Positions 1-14,600 are shown, counted from the stretch's first letter. The stretch: DNA of 64,000 bases from Arion vulgaris (GCA_020796225.1 CM036755.1:83585803-83649802); one strand, 5' to 3'. The notes: generated by a model from the letters alone, not told the origin. Numbers and translations: made by a program.

Positions 1-3000
1 AGAGTCAGTGAAGATACAATACGATATCATAGTAGAGTCAGTGAAGATAAAAGAAGATTTCATAGTAGAGGCAGTGAAGATACAAGATGATATCATAGTA
101 GTGTCAGGGAAGATAAAAGATGATATTATAGTAGAGGCAGGGAAGATAAAAGATGATATCATAGTAGAGGCAGGAAAGATAAAAGATGATATCATAGTAG
201 AGTCAGTGAAGATAAAAGAAGATATCATAGTAGAGGCAGTGAAGATACAAGATGATATTATAGTAGAGGCAGGGAAGATAAAAGATGATATCATAGTAGA
301 GGCAATGAAGATAAAAGATGATATCGTAGTAGTGAAGATAAAAGATGATATCGTAGTAGTGAAGATAAAAGATGATATCGTAGTAGTGAAGATAAAAGAT
401 GATATCATAGTAGAGTCAGTGAAGATAAAAGAAGATTTCATAGTAGAGGCAGTGAAGATACAAGATGATATCATAGTAGAGTCAGGGAAGATAAAAGATG
501 ATATCATAGTAGAGTAAGTGAAGATAAAAGATGATATCATAGTAGAGTCAGTGAAGATGATATCATAGTAGAGTCAGTGAAGATAAAAGATGATATCATA
601 GTAGAGTCAGTGAAGATAAAAGATGATATCATAGTAGAGTCAGTGAAGATGATATCATAGTAGAGTCAGTGAAGATAAAAGATAATTTCATAGTAGAGTC
701 AGGGAAGATAAAAGATAATTTCATAGTAGAGTCAGTGAAGATAAAAGATAATTTCATAGTAGAGTCAGTGAAGATGATATCATAGTAGAGGCAGAGAAGA
801 TAAAAGATGATATCATAGTAGAGTCAGTGAAGATAAAAGATGATATCATAGTAGAGTCAGTGAAGATAAAAGATGATATCATAGTAGAGTCAGTGAAGAT
901 AAAAGATGATATCATAGTAGAGTCAGTGAAGATAAAAGATGATATCATAGTAGAGACAGTGAAGATGATATCATAGTAGAGTCAGTGAAGATGATATCAT
1001 AGTAGAGTCAGGGAAGATAAAAGATGATATTATAGTAGAGTCAGGGAGATAAAAGATGATATCATAGTAGAGGCAGTGAAGATAAAAGAAGATTTCATAG
1101 TAGAGGCAGTGAAGATACAAGATGATATCATAGTAGAGGCAGTGAAGATACAAGATGATATTATAGTAGAGGCAGGGAAGATAAAAGATGATATCATAGT
1201 AGAGGCAGGGAAGATAAAAGATGATATCATAGTAGAGGCAGGGAAGATAAAAGATGATATCATAGTAGAGGCAGGAAGATAAAAGAAGATATCATAGTAG
1301 AGTCAGTGAAGATAAAAGATGATATTATAGTAGAGGCAGGGAGATAAAAGATGATATCATAGTAGAGGCAGGGAAGATAAAAGAAGATATCATAGTAGAG
1401 TCAGTGAAGATAAAAGATGATATTATAGTAGAGGCAGGGAAGATAAAAGATGATATCATAGTAGAGTCAGTGAAGATAAAAGAAGATTTCATAGTAGAGG
1501 CAGTGAAGATACAAGATGATATCATAGTAGTGTCAGGGAAGATAAAAGATGATATTATAGTAGATGCAGGGAAGATAAAAGATGATATCATAGTAGAGGC
1601 AGGGAAGATAAAAGATGATATTATAGTAGAGGCAGGAAGAATAAAGATGATATCATAGTAGAGTCAGTGAAGATAAAAGATGATATCATAGTAGAGGCAG
1701 TGAAGATACAAGATGATATCATAGTAGAGTCAGTGAAGATAAAAGATGCTATCATAGTAGAGGCAGTGAAGATAAAAGATGCTATCATAGTAGAGGCAGG
1801 GAAGATAAAAGATGATATCATAGTAGAGACAGTGAAGATAAAAGAAGATATCATAGTAGAGGCAGTGAAGATACAAGATGATATCATAGTAGAGGCAGTG
1901 AAGATAAAAGATGCTATCATAGTAGAGTCAGGGAAGATAAAAGATGATATCATAGTAGAGTCAGGAAGATAAAAGATGATATCATAGTAGAGTCAGGAAG
2001 ATAAAAGATGATATCATAGTAGAGTCAGGAAGATAAAAGATGATATCATAGTAGAGTCAGTGAAGATAAAAGAAGATATCATAGTAGAGGCAGTGAAGAT
2101 AAAAGATGATATCATAGTAGAGTCAGTGAAGATACAAGATGATATCATAGTAGAGTCAGTGAAGATAAAAGATGATATCATAGTAGAGTCAGGAAGATAA
2201 AAGATGATATCATAGTAGAGGCAGGAAGATAAAAGATGATATCATAGTAGAGGCAGTGAAGATAAAATATGATATAATAGTAGAGGCAGGGAAGATAAAA
2301 GATGATATCATAGTAGAGGCAGTGAAGATACAAGATGATATTATAGTAGAGGCAGGGAAGATAAAAGATGATATCATAGTAGAGGCAGGGAAGATAAAAG
2401 ATGATATCATAGTAGAGGCAGGAAAGATAAAAGATGATATCATAGTAGAGGCAGGAAGATAAAAGAAGATATCATAGTAGAGTCAGTGAAGATAAAAGAT
2501 GATATTATAGTAGAGGCAGGGAAGATAAAAGATGATATCATAGTAGAGTCAGTGAAGATACAATACGATATCATAGTAGAGTCAGTGAAGATAAAAGAAG
2601 ATTTCATAGTAGAGGCAGTGAAGATACAAGATGATATCATAGTAGTGTCAGGGAAGATAAAAGATGATATTATAGTAGAGGCAGGGAAGATAAAAGATGA
2701 TATCATAGTAGAGGCAGGGAAGATAAAAGATGATATCATAGTAGAGTCAGTGAAGATAAAAGAAGATATCATAGTAGAGGCAGTGAAGATACAAGATGAT
2801 ATTATAGTAGAGGCAGGGAAGATAAAAGATGATATCATAGTAGAGGCAATGAAGATAAAAGATGATATCGTAGTAGTGAAGATAAAAGATGATATCGTAG
2901 TAGTGAAGATAAAAGATGATATCGTAGTAGTGAAGATAAAAGATGATATCATAGTAGAGTCAGTGAAGATAAAAGAAGATTTCATAGTAGAGGCAGTGAA

Positions 3001-4020
3001 GATACAAGATGATATCATAGTAGAGTCAGGAAGATAAAGATGATATCATAGTAGAGTAAGTGAAGATAAAAGATGATATCATAGTAGAGTCAGTGAAGAT
3101 GATATCATAGTAGAGTCAGTGAAGATAAAAGATGATATCATAGTAGAGTCAGTGAAGATAAAAGATGATATCATAGTAGAGTCAGTGAAGATGATATCAT
3201 AGTAGAGTCAGTGAAGATAAAAGATAATTTCATAGTAGAGTCAGGAAGATAAAGATAATTTCATAGTAGAGTCAGTGAAGATAAAAGATAATTTCATAGT
3301 AGAGTCAGTGAAGATGATATCATAGTAGAGGCAGAGAAGATAAAAGATGATATCATAGTAGAGTCAGTGAAGATAAAAGATGATATCATAGTAGAGTCAG
3401 TGAAGATAAAAGATGATATCATAGTAGAGTCAGTGAAGATAAAAGATGATATCATAGTAGAGTCAGTGAAGATAAAAGATGATATCATAGTAGAGACAGT
3501 GAAGATGATATCATAGTAGAGTCAGTGAAGATGATATCATAGTAGAGTCAGGAAGAAAAAAGATGATATTATAGTAGAGTCAGGAAGATAAAAGATGATA
3601 TCATAGTAGAGGCAGTGAAGATAAAAGAAGATTTCATAGTAGAGGCAGTGAAGATACAAGATGATATCATAGTAGTGTCAGGGAAGATAAAAGATGATAT
3701 TATAGTAGAGGCAGGGAAGATAAAAGATGATATTATAGTAGAGGCAGGGAAGATAAAAGATGAAATCATAGTAGAGGCAGGGAAGATAAAAGATGAAATC
3801 ATAGTAGAGGCAGGGAAGATAAAAGATGATATTATAGTAGAGGCAGGGAAGATAAAAGATGATATTATAGTAGAGGCAGGGAAGATAAAAGATGAGCTCA
3901 TAGTAGAGACAGGGAAGATAAAAGATAATATCATAGTAGAGGCAGGGAGATAAAAGATGATATCATAGTAGAGGCAGGGAAGATAAAAGATGATATCAGT
4001 AGAGTAAGTGAAGATAAAAG
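1..4020. repeat. 33-bp minisatellite array with higher-order duplication
   Basis: The whole interval is a tandem array of a 33-bp unit (clean example at 610-642) with 26-bp and 27-bp shortened variants; the 27-bp form is repeated at about 318-400 and again at about 2,862-2,940. Core words are gatgatatcatagtagag and gaagataaaa. Because 33 is divisible by 3, the unit reads openly on both strands: VKIKDDIIVEA on plus and MISSFIFPAST on minus, giving open frames such as 8-517, 2,486-3,037 and 3,615-3,953. Frames break wherever a unit loses one base. A segment covering 1 to about 1,130 recurs at about 2,545-3,670, offset 2,544 bp falling to 2,540 after small deletions; smaller nested duplications (offset about 1.1 kb) link 1,383-1,620 with 2,465-2,740. 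The array runs off the left edge. I see no start context, splice signal or homology that would make it a gene. Confidence 0.95.
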
Positions 4021-4022
4021 AG

Positions 4023-4358
4023 ATAGAAGAATTAAAATATGTTGGCAGCTTTGTAACTATAGATGGGGATGTATGAAAAGAAATCAATACAAAAACAGGA
4101 ATGACAACTGCAACATTCATATCATTAAACAACATATTGAGATCATCAGCTTACAGGACACAGACTAAACTCAATATATACAAATCAAATGTGTGCTTAG
4201 TTTTACTGTATGGATCATGGAAAGCAAGTACCAAGACCTATAGTCACATAAGGGGCTTTGAGGGAAGGTTCTCAGAAGAAATGACTGCCACTCTAGACGG
4301 CACATCCCTAATTAAACCAGAATTTGCCAAAGTTGAAGATAGAAGGGTAAAACTGTAG
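4023..4358 (+). pseudogene. RTE-type non-LTR reverse transcriptase fragment (C-terminal region), dead
   Basis: One plus-strand frame reads as the segment that follows the catalytic palm in RTE-like reverse transcriptases: LKYVGSFVTIDGDV, then KEINTKTG, then LNNILRSSAYRTQTKLNIYK, then VLLYGSWK and RGFEGRF. That order (YLGS...DG / INTRIGKA / SLNKIW / TKL.IYKSNV / LLYGSE.W / FEGRCLRRI) is the known signature of the region. An in-frame TGA at 4,074-4,076 and the loss of the usual CLRRI continuation after FEGRF show it is defective. No catalytic FADD motif is included, so only about 100 residues of a protein normally around 900-1,000 survive. The left end runs straight into the 33-bp array in the same reading frame; the right end dissolves into unassigned sequence. 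It is a different subfamily from the copy at 43,380-46,086. Confidence 0.8.
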
Positions 4359-5629
4359 TAGATTGTTGTTGTTGATATCATTATTTGAAAGTAGTTTACA
4401 TTTTCAAAATAAAATAATACTCGTACATTTTGTGTGGTTTTATTTTAAAATCACAATCCAAGGTTATTTTAAAGAAAAAAAAATTGAAGGAGCGGCATTT
4501 CGAAGAATTGCATTATGCTGAGAAAATATATCACACGGCCCTGGTCCTGGGCTTGCGGGTGTTTGCGGCAATGAGAGAGCGGTCAGGCTTGCATCAACAG
4601 CATCGCTTGTTGGAGAGTTGAAGATGGATAAGGGGAATGATCTTCGGTCTCTTCGCTACAGCCTGATAGATGCAGACACTAACATAGATGTTGAATCGAT
4701 CCAGCGATTGAAGCGGTTTGTGATTACCATTTGTCATGTAGAACTGTACGCCTGAAGGGCATAGTGACGAGTTTAAACAGCGAGCTACGGAAATCATCAA
4801 TATGTATTCTTTGTATGTCTGTTGGGGATGACAGATCTTATGTATCTGCCCGGAGTGCAATGTTGTCAGTTTAGTTACCATTACCAAATAACCAAACAAT
4901 AATAACCTAGTGTATAATGCCCTGATTGTCTAAGTCTAAGTGTTCCAAACTGTCCCATGTCTTAATCATGTTTTTTATTACAGAAATCAAAGAATACAGG
5001 ACTTGGGTGCACTATGTGTTTTACGTATAATATACTGACATCTCCACACTGCAACCATGCATACATGGAAATATAATAGCTACGACTTAATATAAATTTC
5101 AATGCTATCGTTTGAACAATTTTTTCAAATTAACAAAACCCGTCCAAAAACCAAAAAAAATATTTATAAAATAAAAAAAAACTGAAGAAAAAGAAAATCG
5201 TGTCCTAGTTAGCTAGCATGCACTTTGAATCATAAACAATTCTTGTGCGAACAACCATCAAAAAAAAATATTCATACAAACTTATATATTCAAATTTATG
5301 AAAATTGTTGCTGATTTCACAGAGAAAGGCTCCAGAAAGGATAATTGAAAGTTTGTAATTATTTTTCTTTAATTTGTATTGTTTGTTTCTATTTACTTGA
5401 TTTTTGACTAATCGAAGGTCTTTGTTTTCAACTACCGTTATGAACATAATGTGAGATGGAAAATCTTCCCCAATATGTGTAGATCGTTCAAAAAGTATAT
5501 AAAGCCCAAAATCGCTTTAGAATAAAAAAAACACCAGTGCCCATAGGTCAAGAGGGCAGGGGGCAATTTTTTATACATTTTCAACATAATATCATCAATT
5601 ATTATTTAATTGTGAATTGGAAAAAAACT
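4359..5629. other. Unassigned AT-rich spacer
   Basis: No recognised gene or array. About 4,480-4,900 has higher GC and two short overlapping open frames (4,430-4,621 plus, 4,594-4,899 minus) without recognisable motifs; they may be decayed mobile DNA. From about 5,080 to 5,560 the sequence is very AT-rich with many A runs and no tandem structure I can see. It ends where the first 45-bp repeat unit starts at about 5,630. Confidence 0.5.
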
Positions 5630-8600
5630 TTCTAGAACATGAAATCTCAGAGTCACAAAAGTGGTGGTCGTCTCTAGAAAATGAAATCTCGAGATACACA
5701 GCAAGTGGAGTGTCTCTAGAACATAAATCTCAGAGAAAAACAAGTTGGTTGTCTCTAGAACAAAATTTAAATATACCAAAAGTGGGGGTTTTTCTCTACA
5801 AATAAATCTCAGGTCCAACAAGTGGTGGGTTTTCTAGAACATGACATCTCAGAAAAACACAAAAACTGTGGTGCAAAAACATAAATCTCAAAAGATAAAA
5901 ACAAGTGGTGTTTTTCTCTCAACATGAAATCTCAGAATCCCAAGTTGTTTTTTCTCAACTAAATCTCGAATCACACAAGTGGGGGTTGTTTTACAACATA
6001 AATCTCGAGATACCAAAAGTGGTGGTCGTCTATAGCAAATCTGAGATACCAACAAGTGGGGGTTTTCTCTAGAACATGAAATCTCAGAGATACACAACAA
6101 GTGTTGGTCGTCTTTGAAAATAAAAAACTCAGAGAAAATGAAATTCAGAATACCAACAAGTGTGGTCTCTCTAGAACATGAAATCTCAGAATCACAACAA
6201 GTGACGTCGTCTCTAAAAAAAAATCAAGAATACACAACAAGTTTGGTCCTTTAGAACATGAAATCTTATAATCACAAAAGTGGCAGTCGTCCTAGAACTG
6301 AAATCTCAGAAAACACAACAATTTGGGGGTGTCTCTGAACATGAAATCTCAAAATCACAACAAATGGGGTGTCTCTAGAAAAGAAATCTCGAGTAAAAAC
6401 AGAAAAGGCGGTCGTTTTAAAACTGAAAAATCAGAGATCCAAAAGTGGTTCGTCTCTGCATGAAATCTCGAATCACAACAAATGGCGGTCGTCTCTAAAA
6501 CGAAATCTCGAGATCACAACAAGTGGGGGTCGTCTCTAAAACTGAAATCTCAGAGATACACAACAAAAATGGTGGCGTCTTAGAACATGAAATCTCAGGG
6601 TCACAAAATGGGGGTTCTCAAAAAAGAAATTCGGATACACAACGTGGTTTCTATGAACGAAATCTAAAATCAACGTGGTGGTTGTCTCTCCCTGAAATCT
6701 CGAATCACAACAAGTGGTGGTGTCTTGAACATGAAAAATCGGATAAAAAAAGTGGTGTTGTCTCTACCAAAAAAAATCTCAGAATCCAACAAGTGGTGGT
6801 TCTCAGTGAAATCTGAATACACAACAAATGGGGTTGTCTCTAAAAAATAAATCTCAAATCACAACAATTGGTGTTTCTCTAAAACATAAATCTCAGAATA
6901 CCAAAAAAGTGGTGGTCTCTATGAACATAAATCTCAGAGATACCCAAAATGGGGTCTCTAAAACATGAAATCTCGAATACCAAAAAGTGGCGGGCGTCTC
7001 TAAAAAAGAAAAATCGAGTCACAACTGGTGGTCGTCAAAAACTAAATCTCAGAGATACAACAAGTGGTGGTCGTCTATAAACTAAATCTCAGAATCCAAA
7101 AAAATGGTGGTTTTCTCCAAAAGAAAAAAAGATACACACAAATGGTGGTCGTTTTAGAACATAAATCTCAGAATCCAACAAGTGGTGTTTTTACAACATG
7201 AAATCTCAGAGATAAAAACAATGTGGTCTCTGGCATGAAATTAGAATACACAACAAGTGGTGTCGTCTCTAGAACATGAAATCTCAGAGATACACAACAA
7301 AATGACGGGCGTCTCTAAAAATAAATCTAAGAATACACAACAAAATGGGTTTTGTCTCTAGAACATGAAATCTTATAATACACAACAAAATGGGGGTCGT
7401 CTCTAGAACATGAAATCTCAGAGATACACAACAATTTGGGGTTCTCAGAACAAAATCTCAAGTCCAAGTGGTGGTCTCTCGAAATCCGAATACACAACAA
7501 GTGCGGTCGTCTCAAAATGAAACTAAGATAACAACAAGTGGTGGGCGTCTCTAGAACATGAAATCTCAGAGATACCAACAAAATGGCGGTCGTCTCTAAA
7601 ACATGAAATCTCAGAGATACACAACAAGTGGTGGTCGTCTCAAGAACATGAAATCTCAGAGATACACAACAAATGGTGTCGTCTATAGAAAAAAAAATCT
7701 AGAATACCCAAAAATGGCGGTCGTCTCTAAAACTGAAATCTCAGAATCACAAGTGGTGGGCGTCTATAGAACATAAATCTCGAGATCCCCCAAATGGTGG
7801 TTTTCTCTAAAAATGAAATCTCGAGAACACAACAAATGGTGTCTCTATAGAAAAGAAATCTCAAGTCAACAAGTGGTGGTTGTTCACATGAAAAACTCGG
7901 AAACAACAAATGGTGGTGTTTTGAACATGAAATCTCGAATACACAACAAGTGGTGGTTTTTAAAACATGAAATCTCAGAATCACAACTTGGATTCTCTAA
8001 AACGAAATTTAGAATCACAACAAAATGGGGGTGTCTATAGAACAGAAATCTCAAATCAACAGTGGCTGTCTCAAAACATGAAATCTCAGAGATACACAAA
8101 AGTGGCGGGCGTCTCTCATAAATCTCAGAGATACACAACAAGTGGTGGTTCTAAAAAAAAGAAAACTCGAGATACACAACAAGTGGTGGTGTCATGCATA
8201 AATCTCAGAGATACCAACAAATGGTGGTTGTCTCTCAACATAAATCTCAGAATACACAACAAAGGGGGGTGGTCGTCTCTAGAACTGAAATCTCAGAATA
8301 CCAAAAAGTGGTGTTGTCTCTCAACAAAATCTAGAATACACAACAAATGGTTCTCTATAAAATGAAATTTAGGATACACAACAAGTGGTGGTGTCTTGAA
8401 CAAAAAAAGGATACACAACAATGGTGGTCGTCTTGAAAAGAAATCTCAGAGATACAAACAAGTGGGGGTCGTCTCTAGAACCCCTGAAAAATCAAAGATA
8501 ACCAAGTGGGGGTCGTCTCTGAACCTAAAACTAAAGTAAAAAAGTGGCGGTTTTTCTCAGAAATCTCAGGATACCAAAAGTGGTGGGGCGTCTCTGAACT

Positions 8601-11600
8601 GAAATCTCGAGATACACAACAAGTGGTGGTTGTTTTCAACATGAAGTCTCGAGATACACAACAAATGGTGGTCGTCTATAAACATGAAATCTCGAGAAAA
8701 CAACAAGTGGTGATCGTCTCTGAAATGAAATCTCAAGATCACAACAAGGTCGTCTCTAAAACATGTCTCAGGTACACAACAAAAATGGGGGTCGTCTATA
8801 AAACATGAAATCTCAGAGATACACAACGTGGTGGTCGTCTATAGAACATGAAATCTCAGAGATACACAACAAGTGGTGGTTGTCTAAAAAAATCTCAAGA
8901 TCCCCAAAAAGTGGGGCGTTAAACTGAAATCTCAGAATACAAAAGTGTGGTTGTCTCTACAACAGAAATCTCAAAATACACAACAAGTGGTGGTCTCTAT
9001 AAACATAAATCTCAGAATCACAAAGTGGTGGTGTCTCTAGAAAATGAAATCTCAGAGATACACAACAAGTGGTGGTCGTCTATAGATCATGAAATCTCAG
9101 AGATACACAACAAGTGGTGGGCGTCTTAGAAAATGAAATTTAAAAATACTCAACAAGTTGGTCGTCCTAGAACAGAAATCTAAAAAGATACACAAGTGGG
9201 GTTTCTCTAAAAATAAAAATCAGGAAAACACAACAAGTGGGGGTCGTCCAGAACAGAAATCTAGAATACACAACAAGTGGGGTCGTTTTGAACATGAAAT
9301 CTCGAATACACAAAAGGGTGGGCGTCTCTAGAACATGAAATCTCAGAGATACACAACAAGTGTTGGGCGTCCAGAACTTTAAATTTAAAAATACAAAGTG
9401 GGGGTTTCTCTAAAACATAAAACCTCAGAGATACACAAAAGTGGGGGGTCGTCTCTAGCTGAAATCTCAGAATACACACAAGTGGCGGTCGTCTCTGAAA
9501 TAAATCCAGAGATACACAACAAGTGGGGGTCGTCTCTAGCATGAAAACTCAGAGATACACAACAAGTGTTGGTCTCTCTAAAAATGAAATCTCAGAGAAC
9601 TGAAATGTCAGAGATACACAACAAAAGGGGGTGTGTCTCTGAACTAAATTAAGAGATACCAAAAAAGTGGGGGTCGTCTCTAGAACGAAAACTCAGGTAC
9701 ACAACAAAGGGGGGTGCTGAACATGAAATCTCGAGTCACAAAAGTGGCGGGCGTTTTAAAAAATGAAATCTCGAGATACCAACGTGGGGGTCGTCTCTAG
9801 AACTGAAATCTCAGAGATACACAACAAAATGGGGTCGTCTCTAAAACATGAAAAATCAAATCACAACAAAATGGTGGTTCTCTGAACAAGAAAACTCGAA
9901 ATCCAACAAGTGGGGTCTCTAAAAAAGAAATCTCAGAATCCCAAGTGGTGGGCGTCTCTAAAACATGAAATCTCAGAGATAACAACAAGTGGTGGTGTCT
10001 ATGTGAAATCTCAGAATCCCAAAAAGGCGGGCGTCTCTCAGAAAAATCAAGTCACAAAAGTGGTGGGTTTTCCCGAACATGAAAACTCAGTCACAAGTGG
10101 TGGGTTTTTTAAAATGAAATCTCAGAGATACCAAAAAAGTGGTGGGCGTCTATAGAACATGAAATCTCAAGATAACAAATGGGGGTTTTTCTCTAAAAAG
10201 AAATCTCAGAGATACCAACAAGTGGGGGTTCTCTAGAACATGAAAACTAGAGATAAAAACAAGGGGGGTTGCTCAAAAAGAAAACTCGAGATACACAACA
10301 ATTGGTGGGCGTCTCAAAACATGAAATCTCAGAGATAAAAACAAGTGGTGGTTCTATAGAACATGAAACTAACATACACAACAAATGGGTCGTCTCAAAA
10401 CATGAAACCCCGGATAAAAACAAATGGCGGGCTCTCTAAAAAATAAAATTTAGAGATCACAACAATGGTGTTTAAAAAAATGAAATCTCAGAGATAAAAA
10501 AGTGGTGGTCGTCTATAGAACAGAAATCTCAGAGATCACAACAAATGGGTTGTCTACCCAAAATGAAATCTCAAAGGTACACAACAATGGTGGGCGTCTC
10601 TAGAACATGAAATCTCGAATACAACAATTTTGTCTCTACAACATAAATCTCAAGATACACAACAAATGGTGGTCGTCATAGAACTGAAATCTGAGATACA
10701 CAACAAGTTTGTTAAAATGAAACTGAGATACAACAAGTTGGTCGTCTATAGAACAAAATTTAAATCACAACAATGGTGGTCGTCTCAAAATTTTAAAACT
10801 CAAAAATACCACAAATGGTTTCTCTGTGAAATCTAAAAGATACACAAGTCGGTTTTTTCAAAAACGAAATCTCAAATAAAAACAAGTGTGGGCTCTCTAG
10901 AACATAAATCTCAGAGATAAAAAAATTGGTTTTTCTCTACAACTGAATCTCAGAGTACCAACAAGTGGTGGTCTCTATAGAACATAAATCTCAGAATACC
11001 CAAAATGGGGTGTCTCTAGAACATGAAATTTAGAAACACGTGGGGGTCGTCTCTAAAACAAAATCTCAAATAAAAAAGTGGGGGTCGTCTAAAAACATGA
11101 AATCTCGAATACAACAAATGGTGGGCGTCATGAACTAAATCTCAAGATACACAACAAGTGGTGGTTGTCTCTTAACGAAAACTCAGAGATACACAACAAG
11201 TGGGGGTCGTCTCTAGAACATGAAATCTCAGAATAAAAAAAAGTGGTGGTTGTCTCTACAACATGAAATCTAGAATAACAAAAAGTGGTGGTCTCTATGA
11301 ACATGAAATCTAGAGATAAAAACAAATTTGGTCGTCTCTAAACATGAAATCTCAGAGATCACAACAAATGGTGTCGTCTATGATCAGAAAACTCAAATAC
11401 ACAAAAGTGTTGGTCTTCTAGAACAAAAACTCAAAAATATCAACAAATGGTGTTCTCTAGAAAAGAAATCAAAGAGATAAAGTGGCGGTTTTTTTCTAAA
11501 AATGAAAACTCAAAAATAAAAACAAATTGGTGTTTTAGAACAGAAAACTCGAGATACACACAAGTGGGGGTCTCTCTAGAACATAAATCTCAGGTAAAAA

Positions 11601-14600
11601 AAATGGTGGGGTTTTTGAACATGAAATCTCAGAGATACACAACAAATGTTGGTCGTTTTAGAACTGAAATCTAAGAGATACACAAAATGGGGTTTTTTTC
11701 TAAAAAAAACCTCAGAGATACACAACAAGTGGTGGTCGTCTCTAGAACATTAAATCTCAGAGATCACAACAAGTGGCGGGTTTTCTAGAACGAAATTTAG
11801 AATACCAAAAATGGTGGGCGTCTCTGAACATGAAATCTCGAGATCACAGAAGTGTTGGTCGTCTCTGAACATGAAATCTCAGAAACATGAAAAGTCAGAG
11901 ATACACAAAAGTGGTGGTCGTCCAGACATGAAATCTAAAATCCCAAAAAGTGGTGGCGTCTCTAGAACATAAAACTTTAGATACCAACAAGTGGGGGTCG
12001 TCTCTAGAACTGAAATCTCAGAGATCCAACAAGGGGGGTCGTCTCTAGAACATGAAATCTCAGAGAAAAAACAAGTGGTGGTCGTCTCTAGAACATGAAA
12101 TTTAGAGATAAAAACAAGTGGGGGTTTTCCCAAAACATGAAATCTCAGAATCACAAAAGTGGTGGGGCTTCCAGAACATGAAATCTCGAGTACAGAAGTG
12201 GCGGTCGTCTCAAAACAGAAAAATCAAAAATAAAAAAAAATGGTGGTCGTTCTGACATAAAATCTCGGATCCAACAAGTGGGGGGTCTCAAAACTGAAAT
12301 CCAGAATACAACAAGGGGGGTTTTTCTCTACAACATAAATCTGAGATACACAACAAGTGGGGGTCTCTTGAAAAAAACCAGAGATACCAAATGGTGGTGT
12401 CTCTAGAACCCAAAAACTCAGAATCCAACAAGTGGGGGTTCCATAGAAAAAATCTCAGAGATACACAACAAGTTGGTGTTTTAGAACATGAAATCTCAAG
12501 CCCAAGTGGTGGGCTCTGAACATAAAAATAAGAGTAAAAAGTCTTTCCAAACTAAATCTCGAGATACACAACAAGTGGTGGGCTTTGAACAGAAATCTCA
12601 AGTCAACAAAGGGGGGTTTTCTCACAACATGAAGTCTCAGAATACCAAAATGGTGGGGTCTATAGAACAAAATCTCAGAATACCCGTGGTGATGTCTCGA
12701 AAATGAAATTTAAGGGCCAACAAATGGGGGTCGTCTCTAAAAAAAGTCTCAGGTAAAAACCGTGTGGGCGCAAAAACAGAAAACTCAGGTACACAACAAG
12801 TGGTGGCGTCTATAGAACAAAATCTCAGAGATACACAACAAGTGGGGGTTTCTCACAACATGAAAACTCGAGTACAACAAGGGGGGTCGTTTTGAACATA
12901 AATTTGGTCCCAAGTGGGGGTTTTTCCAACTGAAAACTGAGATAAAAACAAGTGGTGGTGTCTATGAACAAAATCTCAGGTAAAAAAAGGGGGGCGTTCT
13001 AGCAAAATCTCGGTACAAAAGTGGGGGTGTCTGTCTGAAATCTAAAAATAAAAACCAAAGGTTTGGGCTCCAAAAAATAAAACCAAAATCTCAACAAGTG
13101 GTGGTTTTGCAAAACGAGAACACAAAAGGGGTTTCTCTAAACAGAAAACTAAAATAACACAAGTGTGGGTTTTGAACAAAATTTAAAGGGTAAAAATGGG
13201 CGTCTCTAAAATTAATCTAAGTCCAAAAAGTGGGGGTCGTCTTCATAAATCTCGGTACCACAAGTGTTGGTGTTCCAGAACATGAAACTAAAAAGGTACA
13301 CAAGTGGGGGTTTTTCAAAACAAAACCTCAAATAACCCGTGGGGGTGTTTAAATGAAAACTCGAGATCCCAAAAAGTGGGTGTCTCTGAACAGGAAAACT
13401 CAGAGATCCCAAAAAGTGGTGGTCGTCTCTAGAACTGAAATTAAGATTTAAAAATTTGGTCGTTTTAGAACATGAAATCTCAGAGAACATGAAAATTGAG
13501 TCCCAAAAATGGGGGTGTCCAGAACTAAATCTAAGAATCACAACAAGTGGGGGTCTCTTTGAAAAAATCTCAGAATACACAAAAGTGGGGTCTCTCTGAA
13601 ATCTCAAGATAAAAACAAGTGGTGGGCTCTCTAGAACATGAAAACTAGAATAAAAAAAGTTTGGGGTTTTCAGCTGAAATCTAAAGTACACAAGTGGCAT
13701 TTTTTTAAAACATAAAAATAGGAAAAACCCAAAAAGTGGTGGTTCTCTGAACATGAAATCTCAGAATCACACAAGTGGCGGGCGTCTCTGAACATAAATC
13801 CAGAGATACACAACAAGTGTGGGGTCTCTAGAACAGAAATCTCAGAGATAAAACAAGTGTTGGTTCTCTAAAATAAATCTCAAAAAACATGAAATTAAAT
13901 CCCAAAAATGGTTTTTCAGAACAAAATCTAAGAAAAACAAAAAGTTGGGGTTTTCTAGAACATAAATCTTATAGAAAAAACAAGTGGGTCGTCTCTAGAA
14001 ATGAAAACTCAGAATAAAAACAAGTGGTGTCGTCTCAAAACTAAAACTCAGAGATACCAACAAGTGGGGTGTCTCTGAAATGAAATCTCAGGAAACACAA
14101 CAAAATGGGGTCGTCTCTAAAAAATGTCTAGAATCCAACAAGTGGTGGGGTTAAAAAATGAAATCTCAGAGATAAAAGAACAAAATGGCGTGTTCAAAAA
14201 AATGCTCAGAGATACAAAAATAGTGGTCTTGAACCGAAATCTGAGTCCCAAAAAGTGGGGTCGTCTCTAAAACTGTCTCAGAGATACACAACAAATGGTG
14301 GGCTTCAACAGAAATCTCAGAGATCCCCAAGTGGGGGTCGTCTAAGAAAAAAATCTCAGGTACCCAAAAATGGTGGTCGTCTCAGAACATGAAATCTCGA
14401 ATACACAACAAAGGGGGGTCTCTATGCATGAAATCTCGAGATACACAACAAATGTGGTGTTCAGAACATGAAAACCCAAAAAATACACAACAAAAATTGG
14501 TTCTCTAGAACGAAATCTAAGAATACAAAGTGGCGTTTTTTCTCATGAAAACTAAATCCAAAAATGGTTCGTCTCTAGAACATGAAATTTAGAAACAAAC

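Noticed and set aside
4430..4899. Two small open frames in the spacer after the first RTE fragment
   Set aside because: Short, overlapping on opposite strands, with no motif recognised.
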